Source of the DNA: SZUA-442 sp963753185
GTDB lineage: Bacteria > Actinomycetota > Acidimicrobiia > Spongiisociales > UBA5794
DNA: 64,000 bases
Assembly: GCA_963753185.1 (NCBI GenBank)
Contig: CAVWBO010000007.1
Span: 744,001-808,000 of the forward strand
Direction: 5' to 3'
Shown here: positions 8,909 to 17,435 of the stretch, piece after piece
Layout of the letters: every line of letters starts with the position of its first letter
Position numbering within the stretch: position 1 is the first letter of the stretch
The notes under the pieces: model-generated
The model's input: the letters and a program-made list of their open reading frames with translations, nothing else
What the model was told of the DNA's origin: nothing
The model's database searches: none
Position numbers and translations under genes: made by a program

Positions 8909-10090
8909 GTGGTGACACCTCGGCGCCGGTCCCTGACGATCCTCATGGTCGGGTTCGCGCTGCTCGGCATGCCGGGTGCAGCACTCGGGGTGGCGTGGCC
9001 ATCGATCGCGAGTGACCTCTCCCGGAGCCTCGGTGACCTCGGGATCCTGACGATCGCAAACGGATCGAGCTACGCCGTCATGAGCCTCGTGAGCGGATCG
9101 CTTTCGAAGCGATTCTCCGCTGGGCAGATGCTCGTCGTGGGTGCTGGCGCCGGCGCCGTCGGTCTCGCCGCGTTCACGCTCGCCGACTCGTGGACCATCC
9201 TCGTCCTCGCGATGATCCCGATCGGAGTGGCTGGCGGTGCGCTGGACGCGCTCGGCAATGCCTATGTCGCCGTCGATCGCGGTCCACGTGCGATGGGAGC
9301 CATCCATGCGGCGTTCGGATTCGGCTCGATGCTCGCACCGCTCGCCATGACTGCGCTGCTGGCTGTCGGGATCTCATGGAGGGTCGGGTTTGGATCCCTC
9401 GCCTTGACCCAGGTCGCGCTCGGCATCGCATTCGTGACCATTGCAGGAATGATCAGGATGCCGATGCAGGGCCGCAAGGAGCGACCGCTGAGGACGGGTG
9501 GTCGTCGCCTGGTCGCGGCATCAGTGTGGGTGTTCTTCATCTACGCGGGGGTCGAGGGCAGTACTGGGCTGTGGGCCTTCACCCTGCTCACCGAGGGACA
9601 GGGCATCTCGGCGACGATCGCAGGGCTCGCGGTCGCCGGCCATTGGGGAGCCTTGTTCCTCTCCAGGGTCCTCATCGGTATTCGAGGGGATCGACTCCCG
9701 CTCGATCTGACGATCACGGTCTCGGTGATCGGAATCGTCATCTCACTCGGACTCATGTGGTTGAACCCGGCAATGTGGGTGTCGGTCATGGCACTGGTGG
9801 CGGCAGGATTCTTCAACGGGCCCGTGTTCCCGCTCGAGGTCCTGCTCACCTCCAAGCGGTTTGGTGCAGAGTTCACGCCATGGGCCGTCGGATATCAGCT
9901 CGCAGCCGCGACGTTGTCGATCGCGATCGTGCCTGCGGTCATCGGTGTTGCCGTCAACCGCTCTGGCCCCCTCATCATCGGAGCGATGCTCGCCGTGCTC
10001 GCGATCGTGATGGCATTGAGCGTCGAGTTCCTCCGCAGGCTGTCGGGTCGTGAGTCGATCAGAGTCGCCGAGCGTGCTACCGCGCCCTGA
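8909..10090 (+). CDS. Major facilitator superfamily transporter
   Basis: About 393 residues, almost entirely hydrophobic with roughly twelve membrane spans and a central basic cytoplasmic loop near residues 185-200 (MQGRKERPLRTGGRR). It resembles fucose-permease-like or drug-type MFS proteins, but no substrate-specific motif is clear. I chose GTG 8909 (the next codon at 8912 is also GTG), because it precedes the basic pre-membrane sequence VTPRRRSLTILMVG; no good ribosome binding site marks it. The frame also opens at a TTG at 8819, which would add an unlikely 30-residue tail overlapping the kinase gene. Confidence 0.82.
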   Translation: MVTPRRRSLTILMVGFALLGMPGAALGVAWPSIASDLSRSLGDLGILTIANGSSYAVMSLVSGSLSKRFSAGQMLVVGAGAGAVGLAAFTLADSWTILVLAMIPIGVAGGALDALGNAYVAVDRGPRAMGAIHAAFGFGSMLAPLAMTALLAVGISWRVGFGSLALTQVALGIAFVTIAGMIRMPMQGRKERPLRTGGRRLVAASVWVFFIYAGVEGSTGLWAFTLLTEGQGISATIAGLAVAGHWGALFLSRVLIGIRGDRLPLDLTITVSVIGIVISLGLMWLNPAMWVSVMALVAAGFFNGPVFPLEVLLTSKRFGAEFTPWAVGYQLAAATLSIAIVPAVIGVAVNRSGPLIIGAMLAVLAIVMALSVEFLRRLSGRESIRVAERATAP

Positions 10091-10105
10091 CATGCGGGTA
10101 CCCAC

Positions 10106-10942
10106 GTGAGCCCCGAGGAGGTGGCCCTCATCACCGTCGCGACGCTGCTCGTCGGGTCGGCGGACTTCTTCGGTGGGGTAGCGGCCCGCCGATCCGCACC
10201 GATGGCGGTCGCCGCGTGGTCCCAGGCGCTCGGCGTACCGGGATTGGCGATGATCGCTGTTGCCGTGGGTGGCTCGTACCTCACGACCGACGTGGCACTC
10301 GGTCTGGCGGCGGGTGCAGGATCCGCACTCGGGGTATCTGCCCTCTACATCGGGTTTGCACGCAGCGCAGTGGGGGTCGTTGCTCCGACGGCAGCGACGA
10401 CGGCCGCCGTCGCCCCCATCGTCGTGGGCCTCATCACCGGTGAGCGTCCCGGTGTCGTTGCCGCCATAGGAATCGCGGTGGGAATCGTGGCGATCGTCCT
10501 CGTCGGATCGACACCGGGTGAAGCGTCGGGGACACCTCGGGGCTTGATGCTCGGATTCGTCGCGGGGCTCGGGTTCGGGACGATGGTGATCGCGTATGCC
10601 GCAACCAGCGTCGAAAGCGGGCTGTGGAGCGCCGTATCCGGGAGGTTGGCTGCGGCACTGCTGCTGACCACTGCCGTCATCGTGACCAGGACGAACCCAC
10701 GAATCATGCCGTCGGCACGTTGGGCGACGGTGCTTGCGGGTGTCCTCGCCTCAGTCGGCATGGCGGCCTTCGTCACCGTGTCACAGACGGCTGACCTGAT
10801 CGTGCTCGGTGTCGCTCTCGGTCTGTTCCCAACGGTGACGGTGCTCCTCGCCGCGGTCATCATCCGGGAGCGGCTCATCCCGACGCAGTGGATGGGCGTC
10901 GGTCTGGCGGCCGTTGCCGTCACTTTGATCTCGATCGGATGA
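10106..10942 (+). CDS. EamA/DMT-family transporter
   Basis: 278 residues from a GTG start, with about ten membrane spans arranged as two EamA-type repeats (roughly 5-130 and 150-278). A small-residue motif AAGAGSALGVSALYIGFARS lies in the first repeat, and the second ends at LAAVIIRERL-IPTQWMG, the usual end of the fold. The family moves metabolites such as amino acids or drugs across the inner membrane; the substrate is unknown. It starts 15 bases after the MFS gene in the same direction, so both are probably one transcript. Confidence 0.86.
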   Translation: MSPEEVALITVATLLVGSADFFGGVAARRSAPMAVAAWSQALGVPGLAMIAVAVGGSYLTTDVALGLAAGAGSALGVSALYIGFARSAVGVVAPTAATTAAVAPIVVGLITGERPGVVAAIGIAVGIVAIVLVGSTPGEASGTPRGLMLGFVAGLGFGTMVIAYAATSVESGLWSAVSGRLAAALLLTTAVIVTRTNPRIMPSARWATVLAGVLASVGMAAFVTVSQTADLIVLGVALGLFPTVTVLLAAVIIRERLIPTQWMGVGLAAVAVTLISIG

Positions 10943-10944
10943 TG

Positions 10945-10976
10945 CATCGGCCCGACCCGGCCGAGCCGCGCCGATG
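10945..10976 (+). terminator. Possible hairpin after the EamA gene
   Basis: CATCGGC at 10945-10951 pairs with GCCGATG at 10970-10976 across an 18-base GC-rich loop, two bases after the stop codon. There is no T-run, so termination is only a suggestion. Confidence 0.28.
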
Positions 10977-11010
10977 GAACTACGATGGGGCGTGATCCCG
11001 GGAGATGGAC

Positions 11011-11568
11011 ATGACCACAGAACGAAGCGATGAGGCCGAGGACACGATCTCGGACATCGTCTCCACCGACCCCGACGGCACCGTCCGCAGGGTCCACTCG
11101 GAGAGTCGGATCATCGACATCGATGGGGACGGCGGTGTCGACGGCATCCGTCGAACGCGCAAGGAGACGCGAGAGGTCGATCTCGACGGTGACGGCATCG
11201 CCGACCTCTTCGAGACCACGACGACGGTCGAGACCGCCATCGACGCCGACGGGGACGGTGTGCCCGACGTGATCTCAACAGTCGAGACGTCCGAGATCGA
11301 GATGGATCTCGATGGCGACGGGCTCGCCGATTCGATCGAGGTCACAGAGGTCCGCACGGTGGCACACGACATCGACGGTGACGGCATGCCCGAGGTGACA
11401 CGTACGGAGGTCATCACGGCTTCGGGGATCGATCCCGACGCATCGGGGGAGTATCGCGACGTCGAAACCGCCGGCGTCCGGATCTTCGGGCTCGACACGA
11501 CGGGTGACGGCGTGATCGATGAGGTCGCCGCCGAGGAGATCGACGTCGAGGTGGTCGACGAGGACTAG
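11011..11568 (+). CDS. Acidic protein of seven 21-residue DxDGDG repeats
   Basis: 185 residues; not a family I recognise. ATG 11011 is preferred over ATG 11005 because gggag lies six bases before it. From residue 36 a motif D-x-D-G-D-G-x-x-D recurs with an exact 21-residue spacing (start residues 36, 57, 78, 99, 120, 141, 162). The sixth unit is degenerate (DPDASGEYRD) and the seventh reads DTTGDGVID. The 12 residues between motifs alternate Thr/Val/Glu/Ile, suggesting beta strands. The motif matches calcium-binding loops of EF-hand, dockerin and thrombospondin type 3 repeats, so a Ca2+-bound beta-solenoid or repeat fold is a reasonable guess. No signal peptide or membrane segment is seen, and the whole protein is very acidic. 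Confidence 0.75.
   Translation: MTTERSDEAEDTISDIVSTDPDGTVRRVHSESRIIDIDGDGGVDGIRRTRKETREVDLDGDGIADLFETTTTVETAIDADGDGVPDVISTVETSEIEMDLDGDGLADSIEVTEVRTVAHDIDGDGMPEVTRTEVITASGIDPDASGEYRDVETAGVRIFGLDTTGDGVIDEVAAEEIDVEVVDED
11116..11556 (+). repeat. Seven tandem 63-bp units encoding DxDGDG loops
   Basis: Units begin at 11116, 11179, 11242, 11305, 11368, 11431 and 11494. The period is invariant, with no inserted or deleted codon, although the DNA between motifs has diverged strongly. This points to old duplications held in register by selection. Confidence 0.8.
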
Positions 11569-11588
11569 TGCCCTCGACCGGGCGCTAG
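11565..11588. terminator. Bidirectional hairpin holding two convergent stop codons
   Basis: CTAGTGCCC (11565-11573) pairs with GGGCGCTAG (11580-11588) over a six-base loop, nine pairs including one T-G. The TAG stop of the repeat protein and the TAG stop of the opposing M23 gene lie in the two arms. It is likely a shared terminator for both convergent genes, though neither side has a T-tract. Confidence 0.5.
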
Positions 11589-12668
11589 CAGGCGGCTCGA
11601 ACCGACGGGTACGGGTTCACGTAGGTACCTCCGACGATCAGGCCGAGGTGGAGATGCGGCGTCGAGGAATTGCCCGTGTTCCCGTTGAATCCGATGTGCT
11701 GTCCACGGTCCACTCGCTGGCCGCTGCGAACACCCGGTGCGTATCCCGACAGGTGCGCGTAGTAGTAGGTGATGCCGTCGTCCCCGTAGATGTATGCCTG
11801 GATGCCCCCGAGGCTGTGGGAGTTCAGCCGTATGGATCCCGACGCCATCGCGTACAGGGGCGCGCCGTGGGAACCCAGCATGTCGGTGCCCTTGTGGGTG
11901 CGTCCCCCAGACCGTGGGTATCCCCACGAGTCGATGAAGTGCGAGCCGGGGAAGGGGCATGCAGAGTTACGCGTCGCCTGCCGCGACGCCAGCCGCGGGA
12001 CCCGACGCCCTTGCCGCCCGGATGGCCGCCTGCCTTGCCTGCTCGGCCTTGTACTTGGCATACGCATCGGCATACTTGCGCTTGGCTGCTGCGTGGAGTT
12101 CCTCTGCCCTCGCCTGATCGGCGACCAGCTTCTCGACCACGACGGCCTGCTGCGCCTCGAGGACCTGGACCTCGGCCTCCTTGTCGACGAGTTCGTCGGT
12201 GAGCCTGTCCATCTGGCGGCTGACGGCGGCGAGCTGGTCGAGTTGGCTCAGATCCCTCGTCGTCGCTGCGTCGAAGAGCGCCTGGGAGGTGATGAGCTCT
12301 TGGATCGAGTTTGCGGTGAACGCTGATGTGACCATGGTGCGGCCGCCCGTCGTATACGCCTCGATGACGATCATCCGTGCGCGGTCTTCGAGGGCGTTTA
12401 CGTTGTCCCCGTATTCCGTGATCGCTTCGTGGAGCCTGGTGATCCTCCACTGGAGGTTGTAGAGCTTGCCCTGGATCACCTCGAGCTCCTCGAGGCCCTC
12501 GTCGAGCTCGGCGTCAGCGGCCGCTAGCTCTGCGTAGGTCCTCTCCTCCTCCGCCTTCGCACGGTCTACCGCGCCCTTGCTCTGTGCGCTCGCGGGGATC
12601 GGTGCAAGCGAGAGCAGCGCAAGCAGCACGATCGGGAGGAGGACACGGGGAACACGGAAGTGGATCAT
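11585..12668 (-). CDS. Secreted coiled-coil M23 peptidase, frame broken once
   Basis: About 360 residues if one frame change is repaired. An N-terminal signal peptide ending at PIPASAQS is followed by a long coiled coil (about 30-230) rich in Ala/Glu/Lys. The first frame stops after AAGVAAGDA at 11967. The peptidase frame continues with NSACPFPGSHF, then RSGGRTHKGTD and PHLHLG, the HxxxD and HxH zinc ligands of M23 (lysostaphin-type) endopeptidases. Removing one base near 11969 joins them as GDANSACPFP. The layout matches the intact M23 gene at 45355. Such proteins cut peptidoglycan crosslinks during division or wall turnover, the coiled coil acting as a regulatory arm. Confidence 0.82.
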
Positions 12669-12750
12669 GGGGTACGAGAAAGGCTAGTGGTGGGGGTCGC
12701 GTAGCACCCGGCGACAGGACACACCACACCCCGACGTCCAGCGGTCGTCG

Positions 12751-12969
12751 TCAACGGACCGTGAACGAGAGCTTCACGGTGACCTCGTACCGCGCAACCG
12801 ATCCGTCACGGACGGTCGCTCCCTGGCGCACGACCTCGATGCCCGTGATGCCGTTGATGGACTCGGCGGCCTTCGAGACCGCGTGGCCGATCGCGTCCTC
12901 GAAGCCTTCTGTCGACACTCCCATGATCTCGATGATCTTCACGGCACTCGCATCGAACTGCTCGGTCAT
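12751..12969 (-). CDS. Dodecin-family small protein
   Basis: 72 residues from an ATG preceded by ggagggtgt. The sequence EIMGVSTEGFEDAIGHAVSKA and the terminal beta strands (ARYEVTVKLSFTV) are those of dodecins, which form hollow dodecamers that store or buffer flavin or CoA. The conserved Trp that stacks on flavin (for instance LDWFEV in the mycobacterial protein) is replaced here: the equivalent stretch reads ITGIEVVRQ. Flavin binding may therefore be weak or absent. It stands alone, convergent to nothing close, with the divergent small membrane protein at 13052. Confidence 0.88.
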   Translation of the reverse strand: MTEQFDASAVKIIEIMGVSTEGFEDAIGHAVSKAAESINGITGIEVVRQGATVRDGSVARYEVTVKLSFTVR

Positions 12970-13051
12970 ACACCCTCCTTGGGGCGATCCTAGGAGAGAA
13001 TCGGGCGACACACCCGGGCGGGTGGAGCCGAACGGAGGTACGCTCGGGTCG

Positions 13052-13462
13052 GTGAGATCCGCATTGTCCTTCAAGACGAGAGGGCAGCGACTCTCACCCG
13101 TGCTCGGAGGCCTCTTCGCGATCTGCTATCCGGGGATGCTCGTCGTGGTGGCGTTGGGCGTCGGATTCCGCAGGGGCGGCGACATGGGTGAGTTCGCGGC
13201 GACCCTCGCCGCAACCCTGATGTTCCTGGTAGCCGCACCGACAGCGTGGATCCTGTCATTCGAGTTCATCGATGTGACCCGATTCACGGTCCTCGTCTTC
13301 GGCATCGTCACCTCGCTCCCCCTCTGGTACGTGGCGGGCGTAGCGATCGCGAGGAGCTCGCCAACCTGGACAACGTGGATGAGGCGCTACGGCATGGGGT
13401 GCGTCGCGTGGACCGCAGGCAACCTCATCGTGGTGGGCATCGTTGCGGCCATCGTCGGCTGA
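13052..13462 (+). CDS. Small integral membrane protein of unknown function
   Basis: 136 residues from GTG 13052 (VRSALSFKTRG). Four hydrophobic segments, at about 14-35, 46-65, 70-92 and 112-134, with a basic N-terminus on the presumed cytoplasmic side. No motif that I recognise. It ends 33 bases before the nitroreductase gene in the same direction and may be cotranscribed with it. A gaacggaggta sequence lies about 15 bases upstream, a little far to be the ribosome binding site, so the start is uncertain. Confidence 0.6.
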   Translation: MRSALSFKTRGQRLSPVLGGLFAICYPGMLVVVALGVGFRRGGDMGEFAATLAATLMFLVAAPTAWILSFEFIDVTRFTVLVFGIVTSLPLWYVAGVAIARSSPTWTTWMRRYGMGCVAWTAGNLIVVGIVAAIVG

Positions 13463-13495
13463 GCACGGCGAGGTTCGGTCAACTACCGTTGCCGG

Positions 13496-14155
13496 ATGGA
13501 CCTCATGGAAGCGCTCTACACCACGAGGGCGATGCGTCGGGTGACGTCTGACCCCGTCCCGGACGACGTCATCGCGGCGATGATCGACGCCGCGATCCGT
13601 TCCCCTTCAGGCGGCAACTCGCAGAACTGGCGATGGCTGACGGTGTCGGACAGGGACACGATCGCGGCGCTCGGAGAGCTCTATTCGCTCGCCTGGGAGG
13701 AACTGAACGCAACCCTCTACGCGGGTCGTGCAGAGGCTGCGGCGGCCAAAGGCGATCTTGCGACCACCCGTGTCATGTCATCCGCGCAGTGGCTCGCCGA
13801 CAACTTCGCACAGGTCCCGCTCGTCGTCCTCCCATACCACCGCAACGATCCCACAGGAGCGTCGATCTACCCGGCGGTGTGGAACATGATGCTCGCGGCA
13901 CGCGGTCACGGCGTGGGAACGACGTTGACGACGGTTCTCGGGATCTTCCGCCACGATGAGGTCGCACAGCTCCTCGGAGTGCCGACCGACAAGGGTTGGA
14001 CGAACGCAGCGGCGGTGACGTGCGGGTATCCGATGGGCCGGTGGGGTCGCGCCGAGCGCCCTCCCGCCCACACGGTCGCCTACTCCGAGCGTTGGGGCGT
14101 CGAGCCTCCATGGACGGTCGACGATCCGTTGTGGCAGGACGAGGAAGCCCCCTGA
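13496..14155 (+). CDS. Nitroreductase-family FMN oxidoreductase
   Basis: 219 residues. MEALYTTRAMRRVTSDPVPDD with SPSGGNSQNWRW is the N-terminal FMN-binding signature of the nitroreductase superfamily. A later segment, YPAVWNMMLAARGHGVGTTLTTVLG, is the usual dimer/FMN helix. The family uses NAD(P)H and FMN to reduce nitro groups, quinones or flavins; the natural substrate cannot be inferred. Length is normal. It converges on the dgt-like gene across a hairpin. Confidence 0.88.
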   Translation: MDLMEALYTTRAMRRVTSDPVPDDVIAAMIDAAIRSPSGGNSQNWRWLTVSDRDTIAALGELYSLAWEELNATLYAGRAEAAAAKGDLATTRVMSSAQWLADNFAQVPLVVLPYHRNDPTGASIYPAVWNMMLAARGHGVGTTLTTVLGIFRHDEVAQLLGVPTDKGWTNAAAVTCGYPMGRWGRAERPPAHTVAYSERWGVEPPWTVDDPLWQDEEAP

Positions 14156-14179
14156 CGGCACGAGGGTTCGAGCGTCCAA

Positions 14180-14205
14180 GGCCCTGGCTCAGAAGAGCCG
14201 GGGCC
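14180..14205. terminator. Hairpin between nitroreductase and dgt (bidirectional terminator)
   Basis: GGCCCTGGCTC (14180-14190) and GAGCCGGGGCC (14195-14205) form an 11-bp stem with one T-G pair and an AGAA loop. It includes the dgt stop codon and lies 24 bases after the nitroreductase stop. No T-tract follows on either strand. Confidence 0.5.
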
Positions 14206-15187
14206 GGAACACCTCGTCGTGGGCCCGCAATGCGAACCGGTCGGTCATCCCTGCTACGTAGTCGATCACCCTCGTGAGGTCGTCAGCCTCATCATGTCGA
14301 TACGTCTCCGGCACGGCGTCCGGGTTCTCGAGGTAGTGGCGGACGAGCTCGCGGACGACGGCGCGCGCCCGCTTCCTCTGCGACTCCGCTTCGGGTCGGA
14401 GGTAGACGTGCTCGAACATGAACGAGCGCAGGTCGTGCATCGTCTCGAGCAGCGATGACTCCATCGCGATTCGATTCTGGCGGTACGACTCGTCGATAAC
14501 TGCCTGGACCATGGTCGACACCCACTCCCGCCCAGGATCACCGAACGCACGGATCACGGCAGGGTCGAACGACTCGGCAGAGAGGATCCCTGCCCTGATC
14601 GCGTCCTCTGCGTCGTGGGCGAGGTAGGCGATGCGGTCTGCGAACTTGACGACATCCCCCTCATGGGTCATCGCGCGTGCTGCAACCCTCCACGGATGCG
14701 TTCGGATCCCGTCGAGGACCTCTGCGGTGAGGTTGAGCGGCTCGAGGACCTCGAAGATGCGGACCGACTGCTCCGAGTGACGCCACCCTCCCTCGACGAA
14801 CTCGGACAGGGCCTCCTCTCCGGTGTGGCCGAAGGGTGAATGGCCGACGTCGTGGCCGAGGCAGACGGCTTCGGCGAGCGCGACGTTGAGCGACAGTGCC
14901 CGGGCGATGGCTCCACCGATCTGGGTCACCTGGAGCGTGTGGGTCATCCGGGTGACGAAGTGGTCCCCTTCGGGGTTCATGAACACTTGCGTCTTGTGCT
15001 TGAGCCGCCTGAACGCCTTCGAGTGGAGGATGCGATCGTGGTCGCGCTCGAAGGCGGTGCGCCACGGATCGGGTTCTTCGGGGATGGCGCGACCCACCGT
15101 GTGCGAAGACAGTCTCGCCCCTGGAGCGAGGTTCGCCTCCTCGCGTTCGTCAGCGATTGCGGTCGTCCTGAGAACGAACAGACTCAC
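14189..15187 (-). CDS. dgt: dGTPase-like HD-domain triphosphohydrolase
   Basis: 332 residues from a GTG start. The HD metal-binding motifs are clear: an early His in VTRMTHTLQVTQIG, then HDVGHSPFGHTGEEAL, and an Asp in KFADRIAYLAHDAEDA. The N-terminal FRRLKHKTQVF segment is typical of the Dgt/SAMHD1-like family, which cleaves dNTPs to the nucleoside and triphosphate, trimming dNTP pools. The start overlaps the stop of the upstream phnE-type gene in a GTGA, so it is translationally coupled to a phosphonate-type transporter operon. The name assignment is to the family; actual nucleotide preference is unknown. Confidence 0.9.
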   Translation of the reverse strand: MSLFVLRTTAIADEREEANLAPGARLSSHTVGRAIPEEPDPWRTAFERDHDRILHSKAFRRLKHKTQVFMNPEGDHFVTRMTHTLQVTQIGGAIARALSLNVALAEAVCLGHDVGHSPFGHTGEEALSEFVEGGWRHSEQSVRIFEVLEPLNLTAEVLDGIRTHPWRVAARAMTHEGDVVKFADRIAYLAHDAEDAIRAGILSAESFDPAVIRAFGDPGREWVSTMVQAVIDESYRQNRIAMESSLLETMHDLRSFMFEHVYLRPEAESQRKRARAVVRELVRHYLENPDAVPETYRHDEADDLTRVIDYVAGMTDRFALRAHDEVFRPRLF

Positions 15188-16092
15188 GAGGCCTCTACCG
15201 AAAAGCGTGGGTCGCGATGGCTGCCGGTCACCGCCATCATCCACTTGCTGATCGGCGCATTCGACGGCTGCCCCGTGATGATCCTCCTGCGGATCGCGGC
15301 AGAAGCAGCATCGATCAGGAGGACGGCCACCATCGTGAGGATCAATGCGGCTCCTGCCTTCGGCCAGTCCCCCCGGAAGCGGAGCCTGGCCACGATCTCA
15401 CCACCGATGCCGCCTGCCCCTACGAGACCGAGCACGGCAGATGCGCGGACGTTGATCTCGAAGCGATAGAGCCAGTACGCGACGATGTTCGGCATTGCTT
15501 GTGGCACGATGCCGAAGCGCATCTGCATCAGGCGGGTACCGCCCGATGACTGGATGGCCTCGACGGGTCCGTCGTCGACACCCTCGATCACCTCCGAGGA
15601 GAGCTTCCCGAGGGTTCCTATCGAGTGAAGGCCGATAGCCATGGCGCCCGTGAACGGTCCGAGTCCGAACGGCACGATGAAGATGACGGCGAGGATCAGC
15701 TCGGGGAAGGCCCTGATCGCCGACAGGATCGCTCGTGTGGGGACGACGAGCCAACGGGGAGCGAAGTTGGAGGCGGCCATGAACGCCGCAGGGAACGAGA
15801 AGATCGCGCCGATCATCGTGCCGATCCAGGCCACGTAGATCGACTCGAGCAGTTTCGACATCAGGCGACCCATCTCAGAGAAGTCCGGCGGGAACATCCC
15901 GGATATGAGCGTCCACACCTGGCCGGGTGCCAACCACATCCGACCCACGGAGATCTCGAGGCCGGCCACGGCCCAGAGGAACGGGATCAGGATGCCGAAC
16001 GTGATCGCCCACTTGACGACCTTCGGCCATGTGGGCTCTATCGGTCGATTCGCCGTCGCCGGAGCGTCAGCAACGAGGTCGGGGACCGTCAT
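15184..16092 (-). CDS. phnE: Phosphonate-type ABC transporter permease (second PhnE)
   Basis: 302 residues from ATG 16092 (MTVPDLVADAP). Six or so membrane spans. The permease coupling loop reads EAIQSSGGTRLMQMRFGIVPQAMPNIVAY, with the EAA-like Gly, and ends GLVGAGGIGGEIV, typical of PhnE. It overlaps the first permease gene by four bases (ATGA) and is followed by dgt in the same style. Two different PhnE proteins in one operon suggest a heterodimeric channel. The frame stays open upstream across the first permease on the same strand, but that part has no coding character. Confidence 0.9.
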   Translation of the reverse strand: MTVPDLVADAPATANRPIEPTWPKVVKWAITFGILIPFLWAVAGLEISVGRMWLAPGQVWTLISGMFPPDFSEMGRLMSKLLESIYVAWIGTMIGAIFSFPAAFMAASNFAPRWLVVPTRAILSAIRAFPELILAVIFIVPFGLGPFTGAMAIGLHSIGTLGKLSSEVIEGVDDGPVEAIQSSGGTRLMQMRFGIVPQAMPNIVAYWLYRFEINVRASAVLGLVGAGGIGGEIVARLRFRGDWPKAGAALILTMVAVLLIDAASAAIRRRIITGQPSNAPISKWMMAVTGSHRDPRFSVEAS

Positions 16093-17435
16093 ACGATCCT
16101 CCGCCTCACGTAGATCGAGAAGGCCTCGATGACGAGGACCGAGGCGAAGATGACCAGCACGATCGCCATGACCTGGTCCCACTGGAAGAACTGGCGGCGT
16201 TCGTCGAGGAGGCGCCCGATGCCCCCGGCGCCGACGAAGCCGATGACCACCGATGCCCTGATGTTCAGCTCGAAGACATACAGGCCGTACGCGACGAAAT
16301 TCGGGAGGACCTGTGGAAGCGCGGCCGTGCGTATGACCTGCCCGTGGGTCGCTCCAGCCGCCCGTGCAGCCTCGAGCGGTCCGGGATCGATGGCGTCCAC
16401 GGTCTCTGACAGGAGCTTGGCCATGATCGCGAGCGAGAACATCGACATCGCCAGTGCACCGGCGAACGGACGTCCGAACCCGACGGCGGTCGCGAAGAAG
16501 ACCGCCCAGAACAGGTCGGGGATGGTGCGGATGACGTTGAGGAAGCCCTTCGACAGCCAGTAGATGCGCGGGCTCGGAGCGGTGGCCCGCGATGCGAGGA
16601 ACGACAGCGGTGCGGCGATCGCGCACCCGACCGTGGCGCCCACGATCGCGATCTGGAACGTCTCGAGCATCGCTCCGCCCATGTTGAAAGTCGGCGGCTG
16701 GCCGGGACTCTTCGGCCATGTGAACTCCGGAGGCCAGAACTGGCCGATGAACGAACCGATGTTGAGGATCTGCGTCCAGATCTCCGTGAGCGAGAACCCG
16801 ATCTCGTTCCACGCGAGGACGGTGATGAGGGCCGAGGCGCCAACAGCGATGGGGGAGGCCCTGTTCAGCCAGAATGACACGTTGGTGGATGCGCCGAGGA
16901 CACCGGACGAGACCCCCACTGCGATGAACACCCCGAACGTGAGCTGTTGGATCGATCCAGCCTGGATCCGCGGGAGGACCCCGAGGGCGGCAGCTGTCAG
17001 GAGGGCGAGGTACGCACCGCCTCCCCACGTCGCTCCCGAGATCAGGATCGAGGTCGTTCGCAGGCCCGGTGAGTTGCGTCGGGTAACCCATCCAGCGGCG
17101 AGGCCGTAGAGGGCGATGCCGAGGCACGCGGCGAGGGCGATCCTGTTGGAGATGTCGGGACTTCGGCTCGCAAGGACGAGGTTGAAGGCGCTGAACCCCG
17201 CGACCCCGGCGACCGCGAGGACGATCGCGTCGACCGGGGACCGCGTCAATCCGATCCACGCGAAGAGCCCGAAGGTCGCTCCTGCCACCGCGAGGCCCCA
17301 CAGGGGGCCGATCTCGCCCAGGAATCCGACGGCGGCGATCGCGACCGTGAACATCGAGAGTGGCACGATGACAACACGCGCCGTTGCGGGTTCCGGCGGC
17401 CGAACCTGGACCTCCGGCTCGGCGAACGTCGTCAC
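16089..17435 (-). CDS. phnE: Phosphonate-type ABC transporter permease (first PhnE) with long membrane extension
   Basis: 448 residues, against about 260-300 for ordinary PhnE. The C-terminal half (about 245-448) is the normal permease, with EAARAAGATHGQVIRTAALP and GFVGAGGIGRLLDERR. The N-terminal 190 residues add about five extra membrane segments (for example 20-40, 47-63, 97-113, 130-150) with no motif that I recognise. The extra part could be a regulatory or assembly domain. It overlaps phnC upstream and the second phnE downstream by four bases each, so all are tightly coupled. Confidence 0.88.
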   Translation of the reverse strand: MTTFAEPEVQVRPPEPATARVVIVPLSMFTVAIAAVGFLGEIGPLWGLAVAGATFGLFAWIGLTRSPVDAIVLAVAGVAGFSAFNLVLASRSPDISNRIALAACLGIALYGLAAGWVTRRNSPGLRTTSILISGATWGGGAYLALLTAAALGVLPRIQAGSIQQLTFGVFIAVGVSSGVLGASTNVSFWLNRASPIAVGASALITVLAWNEIGFSLTEIWTQILNIGSFIGQFWPPEFTWPKSPGQPPTFNMGGAMLETFQIAIVGATVGCAIAAPLSFLASRATAPSPRIYWLSKGFLNVIRTIPDLFWAVFFATAVGFGRPFAGALAMSMFSLAIMAKLLSETVDAIDPGPLEAARAAGATHGQVIRTAALPQVLPNFVAYGLYVFELNIRASVVIGFVGAGGIGRLLDERRQFFQWDQVMAIVLVIFASVLVIEAFSIYVRRRIV

